Source: Tolypothrix sp. PCC 7910 (GTDB lineage Bacteria; Cyanobacteriota; Cyanobacteriia; Cyanobacteriales; Nostocaceae). From it: 64,000 bases of DNA. The stretch is taken from NCBI RefSeq assembly GCF_011769525.1, contig NZ_CP050440.1, positions 5,147,501 to 5,211,500 on the forward strand. The letters run 5' to 3'. Of the stretch, positions 44,214 to 53,170 are shown piece by piece; the first letter of the stretch is position 1; every line of letters begins with the position of its first letter. Made by a program: the position numbers and the translations under genes. The notes under the pieces are model-generated. The model searched no databases and had not been told where the DNA came from. It saw only the letters and a program-made list of their open reading frames with translations.

Positions 44214-44599
44214 AAATAAGCGTAAAAATAATTACTAAATCTTAATAACCTACTACAGATTACGAATTACGAATTTTTAAGTATACAGATTGCTGAATTA
44301 TAGATAATATGCCGAAAATATGAGACTACCCATAAATGGCGAGTTGAAATATAAATTTATTAACAACTATTTAAGGAATTTAGCTTCATGCTCGTGACAG
44401 TATAAGTAGCAGCTGCCTTTCTGCTAAAGACTGTACACAAAAAGTAGTAGGCATGGATAGCTTATCCTAGTCAGCTATTCACGCTAGGTTTTGGCACAAA
44501 CAAGGATGAAAATCTTAATCCTTCTGCCTCCTGCCTCCTGCCTTATTTTCAAGTTAGCTACTAAGGGCAAAATTTTTTCTCTACAAACTGGTAATTGGC
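44214..44599. other. Spacer between divergent genes
   Basis: 386 bases between the PPK2 gene and the hydrolase gene; both promoters are expected here. Near 44522-44545 there is a heptamer run of CTCCTGC type. No gene is seen. Confidence 0.45.
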
Positions 44600-45847
44600 A
44601 TGACTGAAACACCGATTAATGTGAGGTTTCCTCAAGGACGCACAGCTTTTTTGCTGATTCATGGGATTGGTGAACAAAATCCTTATGAAACTGTAGACTA
44701 TTTTGCTCAGAATTTGCTCAAATATTTTCAAGAACAAAATTTACAAACTGAATTAGAACATTGCATTGCTAGGCGTAAACTAGCTAATGGTGGTGTGTGG
44801 ACAGAAAGCTTTGTTAGGTTAAGCCCTCCTAAAAATGAACAAGATGTAATTGATGTTCATGAATATTATTGGGCACCTGATACAGAAAATAAAATTACTG
44901 TACCTGAGATATTGCAATGGGCAGAACAAACACTAGATGGGACAATTAAGTTTTATAACCGCAAGGGAAATGAAGATTTATTAGATAAATTGTTGGATAA
45001 TCCACATCGTCAAAACGTTTTTAAATTTCGTTTGCGATGGCTTACCTTATTCTTGCGTTTATTTAATTTCTTCTACCCTATATTACGCTTGCTAGTTTTG
45101 TTAATTTTGTTATTAGTAGGCCCGGTTTTACAAGGACGTTTTCTGCAATCAGCATGGAAACTCAGTAAAAAACTGATCACGCCACCTTTAGTTAATTTTG
45201 TTGGTGATGTTTCTATATACACTAAAACTAATCCCAAATCACCTTACCAAAAAATTCGACAGCAAGTAATTGCAGATTGCCTCACATTGCTGCAACAAAT
45301 TAGCGAAGACGAAGAAGGAAAGTACGATCAAGTTATTATTGCTGGACATTCTCTAGGTAGCTGTATTGCCTACGATACTTTAAACCTTCTCTGTATTGAG
45401 GCTAGCCTTCCTAATGTTTCTAGTCCAAGTTCTGGTATTGATAAGCTTAAAGGATTAATTACCTTTGGTTCACCTTTAGATAAAATTGCTTTTTTCTTCC
45501 GCGAAACTGCACAGGAACAACAATATATTAGACAGCGTATTTTAGAACACCTTAATTCTTTCCGCGTTAAGCAAGAATTTGCAATAAAAATTCTTGATTC
45601 ATCTAAAAATCCAGTAAATTATTTATCTAAAAATCCAGTAGAGTATAAACTCGATCAACTTAAGTGGGTGAATTATTACCACTTGAAAGACCCCATTAGT
45701 GGTAATTTAGATTACTACGAAAATTTAGAAAATGAGGAAATGACCGATCAAACAAAATGGGGAACTGATGGACACCTAATTTACTGGACTAGTATGAAGT
45801 TCTATGAAAGCATTGCCAACCGCTTTTTGTATGCCTCGAAAAAATAA
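44600..45847 (+). CDS. Lipase-like alpha/beta hydrolase with membrane segment
   Basis: 415 residues. The oxyanion-type HGIGEQNPYE motif is near residue 23. A hydrophobic stretch at about 150-200 (FLRLFNFFYPILRLLVLLILLLV) probably spans or enters the membrane. The nucleophile is Ser251 in the lipase box AGHSLGS. Possible acid/base partners are the late Asp and a His in TDGHLIYW. The substrate is unknown; a lipid ester is plausible because of the membrane contact. A strong terminator (45927-45956) follows. Confidence 0.8.
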   Translation: MTETPINVRFPQGRTAFLLIHGIGEQNPYETVDYFAQNLLKYFQEQNLQTELEHCIARRKLANGGVWTESFVRLSPPKNEQDVIDVHEYYWAPDTENKITVPEILQWAEQTLDGTIKFYNRKGNEDLLDKLLDNPHRQNVFKFRLRWLTLFLRLFNFFYPILRLLVLLILLLVGPVLQGRFLQSAWKLSKKLITPPLVNFVGDVSIYTKTNPKSPYQKIRQQVIADCLTLLQQISEDEEGKYDQVIIAGHSLGSCIAYDTLNLLCIEASLPNVSSPSSGIDKLKGLITFGSPLDKIAFFFRETAQEQQYIRQRILEHLNSFRVKQEFAIKILDSSKNPVNYLSKNPVEYKLDQLKWVNYYHLKDPISGNLDYYENLENEEMTDQTKWGTDGHLIYWTSMKFYESIANRFLYASKK

Positions 45848-45926
45848 GGCCACAGAAAATCTGTGCATACACTAAAAGTTACTCATTTTTTGTTAAATAA
45901 ACTTTAAATAAATTATGGCTACAACG

Positions 45927-45956
45927 GCGAATCTCCGTTAAGGGAGATTCGCTTTA
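45927..45956 (+). terminator. Rho-independent terminator
   Basis: A perfect 10-bp stem GCGAATCTCC / GGAGATTCGC (45927-45936 / 45943-45952) with a 6-base loop, followed by TTTATT. It lies about 80 bases after the hydrolase stop. Confidence 0.85.
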
Positions 45957-46024
45957 TTGCGAAACTTGCCATTCTCTCTTTTAATCAGTGATGAATAGAA
46001 AGCTATTTTTTGGAGGTAGCAATA

Positions 46025-47074
46025 ATGACTCGTTATGATAAGATTTTTAACTCAAAAGAAACCACAGAAGAAGTATTGAATCCAGAAGAAGCTGTAGCGG
46101 CGATCGCGGTGATTACTGCGATCGCAGATTCTTCTCTAGAAGATGTGGATGCGGAAAGTTTAGCCAGTGTCCTGTGGGATTTCGAGATTTTTGAGGAATA
46201 TTCAGAAGAGGAAATCACCGAAATCGTCTATAGATTAATCGACATCGCAGAAACCGAAGGACTCGGCGCTTTGTTTAATATCGCCAGTGCAGCCTTGGGG
46301 GATGATATTGTACTGGATGGTTTTGCGGCTGGTGCGATCGTACTGGTAGACGAAGAATTGACTATTCCGCCAGCAAAACAGGCTTATCTCAAAGAATTAC
46401 AAGCAGCGTTGGATCTAGAAGATGAAGAAGCACAGGAAATTATTCAAGAGGTAATTGCTGCTGTTGAAGAAGGAGAAAATGCTGAGTTCGCAGATGACGA
46501 AGCTGAAATTACCTTACCTGAAGACTATATTGATTCTGTGTATGAATCGCCTTTAGGGAATTTTACAGTTCCCATTCCTGTTAAATCAGAAAATGGAGGT
46601 AGAATTCAAAGCCAAGAAGGAGTAGTTGGCTTTTCTGATGATGTGGGTACTTTATTGCGAATTGATTATTATCCCATTCTCCCAGAATACCTTGAGGATA
46701 TAGAAACTGTAGGACAGGAAGAATATCTCCAATCAATTTTAGTAGAAAAATATGTACCTCAGGCAATTTATGCCAATGTCCCAAATTCTGAAATCAAGTA
46801 CGCTGAATATTTAGAAGATATCCTAGATGGTGCTTATTACGTATTAGTTGATATGCCACAAGGCTCAACAATTTCTAAGCAAGAAAGTAACGGCAATGCT
46901 AAAAGGTTAGATGCGTACCGAGGATTAATGACCTTTATGAATTCTGACTTTTTATATATAGTCAGCAATCAGCGCAGCTTTTTGAATGGCGACAAACCTG
47001 CACCTTTAGAAGAAGAAATCGAGAACATTAAAGAACAGATTTTAGATTTTGTAGAAAGTATCGATTTTAATTAG
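46025..47074 (+). CDS. Acidic protein with TerB-like N-terminal half, function unknown
   Basis: 349 residues from ATG 46025 (MTRYDKIFNSKETT), with a strong GGAGG eight bases upstream. An upstream frame extension to 46010 uses a TTG and would consume that site. The N-terminal ~145 residues are very acidic and helical (LNPEEAVAAIAVITAIADSS..., FEEYSEEEITEIVY), similar in layout to tellurite-resistance TerB-like domains. The C-terminal half (about 155-349) looks like a separate alpha/beta domain (SPLGNFTVPIPV, LLRIDYYP). It has no signal peptide or membrane helix. Probably cytoplasmic; no function can be assigned. Confidence 0.75.
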   Translation: MTRYDKIFNSKETTEEVLNPEEAVAAIAVITAIADSSLEDVDAESLASVLWDFEIFEEYSEEEITEIVYRLIDIAETEGLGALFNIASAALGDDIVLDGFAAGAIVLVDEELTIPPAKQAYLKELQAALDLEDEEAQEIIQEVIAAVEEGENAEFADDEAEITLPEDYIDSVYESPLGNFTVPIPVKSENGGRIQSQEGVVGFSDDVGTLLRIDYYPILPEYLEDIETVGQEEYLQSILVEKYVPQAIYANVPNSEIKYAEYLEDILDGAYYVLVDMPQGSTISKQESNGNAKRLDAYRGLMTFMNSDFLYIVSNQRSFLNGDKPAPLEEEIENIKEQILDFVESIDFN

Positions 47075-47127
47075 CAAAATTGCGGCAATCCCTCTGTGAT
47101 AGTGAAAGCAGGGGGATAAATAATCAA

Positions 47128-47158
47128 TTCAAAATTCAAAATTCAAAATTCAAAATTT
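47128..47158. repeat. TTCAAAA heptamer run
   Basis: Four or more units of TTCAAAA in succession, a short tandem repeat of the type seen across this genome. Confidence 0.8.
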
Positions 47159-47172
47159 AAGCAACTTTTCTC

Positions 47173-47249
47173 AGGGTGTGTTACGTCGTAGGCTAACGCA
47201 CCTTCTATGATTTGTTGACGGTGCGTTGCGCTTCGCGACAACACACCCT
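47173..47249. repeat. AGGGTGTGTTA inverted-repeat element
   Basis: AGGGTGTGTTACGTCG on the left pairs imperfectly with CGCGACAACACACCCT on the right (47173-47249). The centre has GCGTT-type steps. It belongs to the same broad group as the GCGTTA elements at 42.3, 42.6 and 12.7 kb. Confidence 0.6.
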
Positions 47250-47276
47250 ACGTTAAATTTATATTTCTTTTCTATC

Positions 47277-47573
47277 ATGCAACCAATACAAGCCTCTGAA
47301 CTGAACAGACCAAGCTTACTACAGCCCTGGCTTAAATTTAGTCGAGAATTATATCAAGACAATCCAGGGCATAATCGACCTAGAGCAAACCAAAAGCGAT
47401 CGCAGGTATCGGGCTAGCAACTAGTCAAATCGCCTCTGCTGTAATCTTGGACAGAAACCCCCAAAGACAAAAACCCTATTTCCTACCAAACTACAGCTTT
47501 TAATATCAGTTTGGTTATAGGCTTGATTTTTGCTGCACTAACCTATATAGTTCTTCGCATCTTTCGCCGCTAA
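47277..47573 (+). pseudogene. Small membrane protein broken by two in-frame stops
   Basis: An ATG at 47277 begins [18 protein letters not shown] and stops with TAG at 47415. In the same frame after TAA at 47442 the sequence resumes as a plausible protein ending in a hydrophobic segment (FNISLVIGLIFAALTYIVL) and RIFRR, with a stop at 47571-47573. The two parts look like one small single-span membrane protein interrupted near a HIP1-type GCGATCGC. Alternatively the parts are unrelated chance frames. Confidence 0.4.
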
Positions 47574-47626
47574 ATTACTGAATGTACCCATGCGGTTACT
47601 TCATTTTCTAATACTTTTCGGTTAAG

Positions 47627-47692
47627 AGGGAAAAGGCGAAAGGGGAAAGGAAAAGAAAATACCTTTAACCCTTATCCTTTCCCCTTTTCCCT
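47627..47692. repeat. Purine/pyrimidine inverted repeat
   Basis: AGGGAAAAGGCGAAAGG on the left and CCTTTCCCCTTTTCCCT on the right form an imperfect hairpin with A/T loop. It is similar to 34788-34851. It precedes rnhA by about 45 bases. Confidence 0.5.
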
Positions 47693-47737
47693 AAACTAAA
47701 TTATGAATTCAAAATACTTAACTGGATAGTATTGTCT

Positions 47738-48643
47738 ATGTCCCAACGCACAATCCAAAGCATATATACTGATGGCGCTTGCACAGGAAATCCTGGCCCT
47801 GGGGGTTGGGGTGTTGTCGTTTACTTTAGTGATGGCTCAATTCACGAAATCGGCGGCGCATCTACCCATACCACCAACAATAAAATGGAAATGCAAGCTG
47901 CGATCGCAGGTCTGCAATTTCTGCAAACATCTAGACAAACTCAACCTATTACCCTTTATACCGATAGTGAATATTTAATCAACTCTGTTACTAAGTGGAT
48001 CAAAGGTTGGAAACAGAGAGGTTGGAAAAAAGCAGATGGTAAACCTGTACAAAACCAAGACCTGTTAGAAACTTTGGACGAACTTAATAGTTATATAGTA
48101 AAGTGGGAATACGTCAGGGGTCATTCTGGTAATGTAGGTAACGAGCGTTGCGATGTCATCGCTCGTACTTTTGCTAGTGGCAGAGTTCCAGATCTCAAAC
48201 AATCTTTTACCACAGATGCCGATCAATCTCTACCACAAACAAATCAAATAAATGTAGCAAAAGTAACTGAATCTTCAGCAACCTCTACAATAATTGACAC
48301 AAGGACACCAGAAATCAGTACTCTTGCATCAAATCTAACAAATATGGAGCCAACTATCACAAATTCTAGTAGTTCAATTGATGAGAAGCCACCTGGCCTC
48401 CGGGTAGCACAACTACGTGACCTAGTCGAAACTCTACGCATTGCTGATGAAATTGCCACCAAAGGTTATTTAATCACCAGTTCTGAACTCGCCGACCTCA
48501 TGGATGTTCATGCTAGTGCTGTTACCAGTCGTGGAGACCAATGGCGCTGGCGAAATTGGATAGTCTCACGGGTACGACGTGAAGGTAATCAAATTCTCTG
48601 GGAACTGGAACGTGGCGATCAAGTAGGAGGTGAGGAGGAGTAG
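47738..48643 (+). CDS. rnhA: Ribonuclease HI with C-terminal extension
   Basis: 301 residues. The N-terminal ~150 residues are RNase HI, cutting RNA in RNA/DNA hybrids. Catalytic residues are Asp12 (YTDGACTGNPG), Glu51 (NNKMEMQAA), Asp76 (YTDSEYL), His129 and Asp139 (NERCDV). Then a low-complexity spacer rich in Ser/Thr (about 160-220) and a C-terminal domain (about 225-300, VAQLRDLVETLRIADE, ITSSELADLMDV) unlike RNase H and helix-turn-helix-like. Start ATG 47738; a TTG two codons upstream is in frame but unneeded. The C-terminal domain is probably a cyanobacterial addition. Confidence 0.92.
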   Translation: MSQRTIQSIYTDGACTGNPGPGGWGVVVYFSDGSIHEIGGASTHTTNNKMEMQAAIAGLQFLQTSRQTQPITLYTDSEYLINSVTKWIKGWKQRGWKKADGKPVQNQDLLETLDELNSYIVKWEYVRGHSGNVGNERCDVIARTFASGRVPDLKQSFTTDADQSLPQTNQINVAKVTESSATSTIIDTRTPEISTLASNLTNMEPTITNSSSSIDEKPPGLRVAQLRDLVETLRIADEIATKGYLITSSELADLMDVHASAVTSRGDQWRWRNWIVSRVRREGNQILWELERGDQVGGEEE

Positions 48644-48732
48644 CGGGGATTGGGGATTGGGGATTGGGGACAAGGAAGAAATAATTGTGACTCTTGACTC
48701 TTGAGTACAGACGCGATTAATCGCGTCTCTCC
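48644..48732. repeat. GGGGATT heptamers and 20-bp palindrome
   Basis: 48644-48671 holds four units of GGGGATT type. At 48709-48728 lies a perfect 20-base palindrome, the core of which is also within the kinase gene at 29402-29429. It lies between the convergent rnhA and cruG genes. Confidence 0.85.
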
Positions 48733-48748
48733 AATTGACTCTTGACCC

Positions 48749-49957
48749 TTAACTATACTTCCTTCCCCGCCACTCTTTAGGAGAGCGGAATGCAGATAAG
48801 AAGATTCGCAGCACAGCTAGAGGATCGGTTAAAGGTGAAAGCCAGAACAACCAGCCGCCTTTAGCAGTTGTGCGATCGTAGGAAGGTGCGATCGCCAGTA
48901 GCATTGCAAAGCGAATCACTAGCAAAAATATATTGAGTCCCAATAGCAAATTCAGAGGAAGTAGGGACGGCTGAGGAAATAGGAAAGCAAGCAAGCCGTA
49001 ACTAAGTAATATTAGTAGGGGTAAACCTTGCACTGCTGAGAGTAGCCATAAATCCCCCCAAATTTGGGCACGGGGCGATGCATCTTTCAGGTCTAGGCTG
49101 CGTCCCCATTCTTTCCATGTCTCGATTGCGCCCTCATACATTCGCACCTTTAGCACCTTCGCACCATCTAAAAAGCCTACTTTAAAGCCTTGAGCAGCAA
49201 TATAACGAGCTAAGGTGACATCATCACAAAAAGAACCACTGGCGCTGGTATAACCATCTACAGCGGCTAAAACCGAACGCCGACATAAAAAGCATTGGCC
49301 ATTAGCCATTACCCTTTCTGGTTGTTCTGTATTTACGCCAGCTGGATCAAATCGGTAAAGCAGAGTCATTAACAAAGCTGGTTGTAGCAAACATTCCCCT
49401 GGATATTTGAGAATAAACTGAGGTGAAAGGGATACCAAGTCATAACCTTGGGCTTTGGCTGTCTGCACCAAACCAGCAACCAAGCCCGGATGGGGCACAG
49501 TATCAGCATCCATGCCTAAAAACCATTCACTCTCTGGAGAACTCTGCAAAAAGCCATTATGTAAAGCCCAAGGACGACCCACCCAGCCAGCAGGTAACGG
49601 ATCATCTGTAAATAATCGAAAGCGAGGGTCTTGCTGTTGAGCAGCTTTTACCAATTGTGGCGTACCATCTTGCGACCTGCTATCTACAACAATCGCTTCC
49701 CTAACTTCATAACTTTGTTTACTTAAGCCAGTTAACAACGGGCTAATACGCGCAGCCTCATTCAATGTTGGCACTACAACGCTGACATTACCCAAAATAT
49801 CTGGTGTCGGCTGTTGGGGTTGAATCGGCGGATGGCGTGTCGGCCCCTTAAATAATCTTGAAAGTAGAATCGCTGTTGCTGGGATTTGCAGTAATAGTAA
49901 TAAAAGCGATAGGTTGCTAACTAAAATCAAAGCATCATCTCCTAGGGCATGGGGCAT
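48749..49957 (-). CDS. cruG: Carotenoid 2'-O-glycosyltransferase, CruG-type
   Basis: 402 residues, a GT2 glycosyltransferase. A hydrophobic N-terminus (about 8-36), then the GT-A domain with VSVVVPTLNEAARI, DxD-type MDADTVPHPG and, further on, FCDDVTLARY and WKEWGRSLDLK, and three or so membrane helices at the C-terminus (about 300-385). This matches CruG, which glycosylates the 2'-hydroxyl of myxol to form myxoxanthophyll. The assignment is strengthened by cruF immediately upstream on the same strand. The start at 49957 lies in a C-rich repeat stretch and lacks a clear ribosome site. Confidence 0.88.
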   Translation of the reverse strand: MPHALGDDALILVSNLSLLLLLLQIPATAILLSRLFKGPTRHPPIQPQQPTPDILGNVSVVVPTLNEAARISPLLTGLSKQSYEVREAIVVDSRSQDGTPQLVKAAQQQDPRFRLFTDDPLPAGWVGRPWALHNGFLQSSPESEWFLGMDADTVPHPGLVAGLVQTAKAQGYDLVSLSPQFILKYPGECLLQPALLMTLLYRFDPAGVNTEQPERVMANGQCFLCRRSVLAAVDGYTSASGSFCDDVTLARYIAAQGFKVGFLDGAKVLKVRMYEGAIETWKEWGRSLDLKDASPRAQIWGDLWLLSAVQGLPLLILLSYGLLAFLFPQPSLLPLNLLLGLNIFLLVIRFAMLLAIAPSYDRTTAKGGWLFWLSPLTDPLAVLRIFLSAFRSPKEWRGRKYS

Positions 49958-50013
49958 TGGGCAGTGCTGAGTTCTGAGTTCTGAGTCAAAAGTTATAGCT
50001 TCTTTATTTCATT

Positions 50014-50052
50014 CCCCAGTCCCCAGTCCCCAGTCCCCAGCCCCCAGTCCCT
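50014..50052. repeat. CCCCAGT heptamer repeat
   Basis: Five or so units of CCCCAGT lie between cruG and cruF. The same word is embedded in ppsA (32908-32942). A related TGAGTTC run is at 49972-49987. Confidence 0.9.
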
Positions 50053-50057
50053 CAAAA

Positions 50058-50963
50058 CTACTTCAAAGCAACTTTGACATTTGCTACTGAAATTTCCTGA
50101 GTTGCAGGTTCCATAGCAACAGGTTGTCCATTTGAACCTTGCCACCAAAGTGCTACAGCTGGAGCCACACCTATTAACAAGCCAAGCAATACAGGAATAG
50201 AGAAGCCAGCGGCCAAACTCATCACAGTAGCGAAAGTAAAGTTGCCTAAGTAAACGATCAAAGGCAAATTGAGTTGCGATCGCTCTAATTTAATGGGGTT
50301 GTTTCTCCACAGGAATGCTGCCACAGTCATAAATAGCGCTCCTGTTCCCATCCAGCCAGCAAAGTTTTGGTAAGGCATCCCAAAGAATGGGCCTGGTTGT
50401 TGCCAGTACCAGAAGGGGAGAGATGTTTGACTCATCGCTGGATCGAGTACAAAATCCCAAGAAGTTAATAACAAAGCACCTAATGCGATCGCACCTATAT
50501 GACGCAACAAGCTGGGCTTTTTGTCTACTTCTAAGCCAGCACGCGCCAACAGGTAAGAAACACATCCTACATAAAACCACGACAAAGGAATTGTGAAAGG
50601 CACTAAACCAGCAATTTTATAGCCCAGTCCACTTAGGTAACTATAGTGTCCAAAAGGAAAGCCTGTGCTGGTTCCCGACAGTTCACTTCCTAAGGAAATA
50701 AACACTGATGGCAGCAAAAATGCCAAAGCGCGACCCAATCCCAACGTCCGGTAGGCATACAAAAAGACAGCCGCTGCGCCCAAAATCATATAAACAACAC
50801 CGCCTCCAGCCATACTCCACTGCATGGCGGTTTGTCCAACCTCAGTTAGGTTCATAATAATTTCTGCATTCGGCACAACTAGTAGTATGCCTACAAGTCC
50901 AAACACCATTGACACGATATGACCAATCAGGCATACGCGCTCAGCAATAACAAGTTGTCTCAT
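50058..50963 (-). CDS. cruF: Carotenoid 1',2'-hydratase, CruF-type
   Basis: 301 residues with about seven membrane helices. Motifs include SELSGTSTGFPFGHYSY and TSWDFVLDPAMSQ, typical of CruF-like carotenoid hydratases (related to bisanhydrobacterioruberin hydratase). It adds water to the psi end of gamma-carotene-type precursors in myxoxanthophyll synthesis, before CruG. Start ATG 50963. It is directly upstream of cruG, 100 bases away, so the two are probably co-transcribed. Confidence 0.9.
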   Translation of the reverse strand: MRQLVIAERVCLIGHIVSMVFGLVGILLVVPNAEIIMNLTEVGQTAMQWSMAGGGVVYMILGAAAVFLYAYRTLGLGRALAFLLPSVFISLGSELSGTSTGFPFGHYSYLSGLGYKIAGLVPFTIPLSWFYVGCVSYLLARAGLEVDKKPSLLRHIGAIALGALLLTSWDFVLDPAMSQTSLPFWYWQQPGPFFGMPYQNFAGWMGTGALFMTVAAFLWRNNPIKLERSQLNLPLIVYLGNFTFATVMSLAAGFSIPVLLGLLIGVAPAVALWWQGSNGQPVAMEPATQEISVANVKVALK

Positions 50964-51498
50964 GATAATTCCTTAACAAGATGTGACACGCGGCTACTCG
51001 GCTGCTAACAGTTTACAAATGTTTAAGAAAAAATTTAACTAGTTTGTCTGCAAATTCTCTGTGAACTTGCTTGGCTATTTGGGCAAAAACACTATCAACG
51101 ATTGCTAGACGCTAGAAAATACAAGCAATTTTTTTATCTTTGGTACTGCTCCCCTTTTGTTCAAATCCTGATGATTACTTTGCCGATACTGCCCATCTGG
51201 AAGTGACAGGCACTTTTACAAGATGTCAGTAAGAGCATAATCTGACGATTGCTAGCAGCTAGAAAATATAAGATGATAGAGTAATAGTCTAAGGCATCAG
51301 ATTAAAAATCTATACCTTTGGCTTAGACGTTCCTTGACTATGCGATCGCCCCGAACCACATATTCATAAAGTCTTACCCTCAAGGAGCAGTTTGGGAGAT
51401 ATACTTGGAAAAACTACGCAAACTACATTAAATTAAGCCTTTTATTACCCCGTTTAGTTGGGTAATAATGGTTTAAATTGCTACCATAAACCTAACCC
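50964..51498. other. Spacer with paired direct repeats
   Basis: 535 bases hold the divergent promoters for cruF and the membrane protein at 51499. Two 23-base or longer similar blocks occur at 51098-51120 and 51245-51267, each with a CTAG...CTAG palindrome, and a hairpin lies at 51442-51468. Confidence 0.55.
51442..51468. promoter_or_regulatory. Hairpin in front of the 51499 gene
   Basis: TTATTACCC (51442-51450) pairs with GGGTAATAA (51460-51468), a perfect 9-bp stem with a 9-base loop. It lies 30 bases upstream of the start codon. It may be an operator or a leader structure. Confidence 0.45.
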
Positions 51499-51945
51499 AT
51501 GTCGATTTTGCAGCGCGTTCCTTGGGTTTCCTTGACACTATTATTACTGAGCTACAGTACCCTCGGCTGGGTCATATCCGAGACAAAAGCCTCTTTGTTT
51601 GTCTGGGTAATAACTGTGCTTGCTATCTTGCTGTTTGTAGGCAGCTTAACTGTTCCCTGGACAAATTTGGCAAGACTTTCGAGTACTGTATTTAAATCCA
51701 GTACCAGGACTTTTGTATTTTCAGTTTTCGCAGCATTCTTATTTTTTGTCATGCTTGCTTGGTTTCGGATGTTCCTTGACACGTTACTAATTATTGCTGC
51801 CGCTATCTTAGCGAGAATAGATTTTCAGGCAGCAGGTGTGAAGGAAGGGCAAGCTTTTTGGCTGACATCTCTACTGTCATTGGCGGGTGTCGCTTTAGGT
51901 GCAGCAATGCAAATGCTATTTGTGCGCCACGTGTTGATTCGCTAA
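51499..51945 (+). CDS. Conserved four-helix membrane protein
   Basis: 148 residues, almost wholly hydrophobic, with helices at about 9-27, 31-50, 70-100 and 122-143. Charged loops are short. No catalytic residues or known motif are visible. Its position next to the ribosomal L21-L27 genes and a bidirectional terminator is a common cyanobacterial arrangement (recalled weakly). Function unknown. Confidence 0.7.
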   Translation: MSILQRVPWVSLTLLLLSYSTLGWVISETKASLFVWVITVLAILLFVGSLTVPWTNLARLSSTVFKSSTRTFVFSVFAAFLFFVMLAWFRMFLDTLLIIAAAILARIDFQAAGVKEGQAFWLTSLLSLAGVALGAAMQMLFVRHVLIR

Positions 51946-51991
51946 GTTGGCTCAGTTAAACAACTTCAAAGTTTATTGAGTATAAATTTTT

Positions 51992-52018
51992 AAGGGTGGG
52001 CAATGCCCACCCTTTTTT
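51992..52018. terminator. Bidirectional terminator
   Basis: A perfect 10-bp stem AAGGGTGGGC / GCCCACCCTT with a 3-base loop and a T-run on the plus strand. It serves the gene at 51499-51945 and lies immediately after the rpmA stop on the minus strand. Confidence 0.9.
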
Positions 52019-52300
52019 CTAGCTCGCAGTTGCCTCAGCAACCGCAGCAGGTGCGTAAACACTAACTTTTTTACGGGTTTTACCTTTTCTTTCAAAGGTA
52101 ACAACGCCATCAATTAAAGCAAACAAAGTGTCATCACTACCAATGCCAACATTGTTACCAGGGTGGAATTTAGTGCCGCGCTGGCGCACGAGAATATTGC
52201 CAGCACGAACAACTTGACCGCCGTAGCGTTTTACACCTAGACGCTGAGCATTAGAGTCACGACCGTTGCGTGTACTACCTGTTCCTTTCTTATGAGCCAT
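52019..52300 (-). CDS. rpmA: 50S ribosomal protein L27
   Basis: 93 residues, with the conserved N-terminus [16 protein letters not shown] and [11 protein letters not shown]. It sits near the peptidyl-transferase centre of the ribosome. It lies 30 bases downstream of rplU in one transcript, the usual order L21-L27. Confidence 0.98.
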   Translation of the reverse strand: MAHKKGTGSTRNGRDSNAQRLGVKRYGGQVVRAGNILVRQRGTKFHPGNNVGIGSDDTLFALIDGVVTFERKGKTRKKVSVYAPAAVAEATAS

Positions 52301-52330
52301 AATTTCCTTTTGTGACCTAACTGTTATTGA

Positions 52331-52717
52331 TTATTCAGCAGCGGTTTCTTCAGCAGAAGTCACTTCAGCGGCTTTTGCTTCTTCCACCGCTAGGACTGTA
52401 CCATTGAGGTTAATAGAATTAATCAACAGTCTAGTGATTTCCTGGCGATGTCCGCGTTTTTTGCGGGTTTTCTTTTTCGGCTTCATTTTGTATACCAGGA
52501 CTTTACGACCTCTGAGATGTCGTAGTACTGTCCCTTCTACAGTCGCCCCTGCAACTAGTGGCTGTCCAATGTTGACTTCGCCATCGTGCTGTATTAGTAA
52601 AACCTTGTCTATTGTAACTTTCTCATCTGGTTGGGCAGTCAGTAATTCGATATCGTAAAAGCGACCAGCCTCAACTTTAAGTTGTTTGCCGCCAGTTTCA
52701 ATAATTGCGTAAGTCAT
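52331..52717 (-). CDS. rplU: 50S ribosomal protein L21
   Basis: 128 residues. [18 protein letters not shown] start and [22 protein letters not shown] are family hallmarks; it binds 23S rRNA. An AGGA site lies upstream of the ATG. The C-terminal ~20 residues are an acidic Ala/Glu-rich tail ([12 protein letters not shown]). It is the first gene of the rplU-rpmA operon. Confidence 0.98.
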   Translation of the reverse strand: MTYAIIETGGKQLKVEAGRFYDIELLTAQPDEKVTIDKVLLIQHDGEVNIGQPLVAGATVEGTVLRHLRGRKVLVYKMKPKKKTRKKRGHRQEITRLLINSINLNGTVLAVEEAKAAEVTSAEETAAE

Positions 52718-52859
52718 GAAATTGTCCTTGAGGTTGCCGTACAGGTATCTGGCTAATCTCTGTTATTGAGATGCGATTTAGCGCTTTTGCCAGCTTTTGT
52801 AGGATGTCTACCTGATCCGAGCAGGAATTAGACAGACAATCTAAAATCATATTTGATTA

Positions 52860-52975
52860 ACTGCTATAGAGTCAACACCCTCGACGGATTTTAGATTTTG
52901 CGAAAAGTTGCGTGCGGGGGTTCCCCCGTTGAGCAAACTTTTCAAGACGGATTTGCGATTTTGGATTAAAAGTCT
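52860..52975. repeat. Dispersed stem-loop repeat upstream of rplU
   Basis: GCGGGGGTTCCCCCG forms a tight hairpin, and AAAAGTTGC with GCAAACTTTT form an outer stem. Similar GGTTCCCCC repeats with GATTTTAGATTTTG flanks are recalled from Nostoc genomes. It lies about 170 bases before the rplU start. Confidence 0.55.
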
Positions 52976-53170
52976 TGTCTGCAAAGGGTTTTGACTAATT
53001 ACTGTGTAAGTGAGTCAAAAAATATCAGATTTTTTCCAAAAATTTTGAGTTAATTAGCGAAATCGAGATATGCGCTGCTGTAGTTAGGTGAGACACAGAA
53101 CAGCACCGACAAGTCTGAGTAACAAGAGATGTTGCTCAGATTTTCTCTATTTACCAGCACTTCTTTTAAT

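Noticed and set aside
51140-51180. tRNA-like GTTCAAATCC segment
   Set aside because: No acceptor stem, D-arm or anticodon arm can be formed around it.
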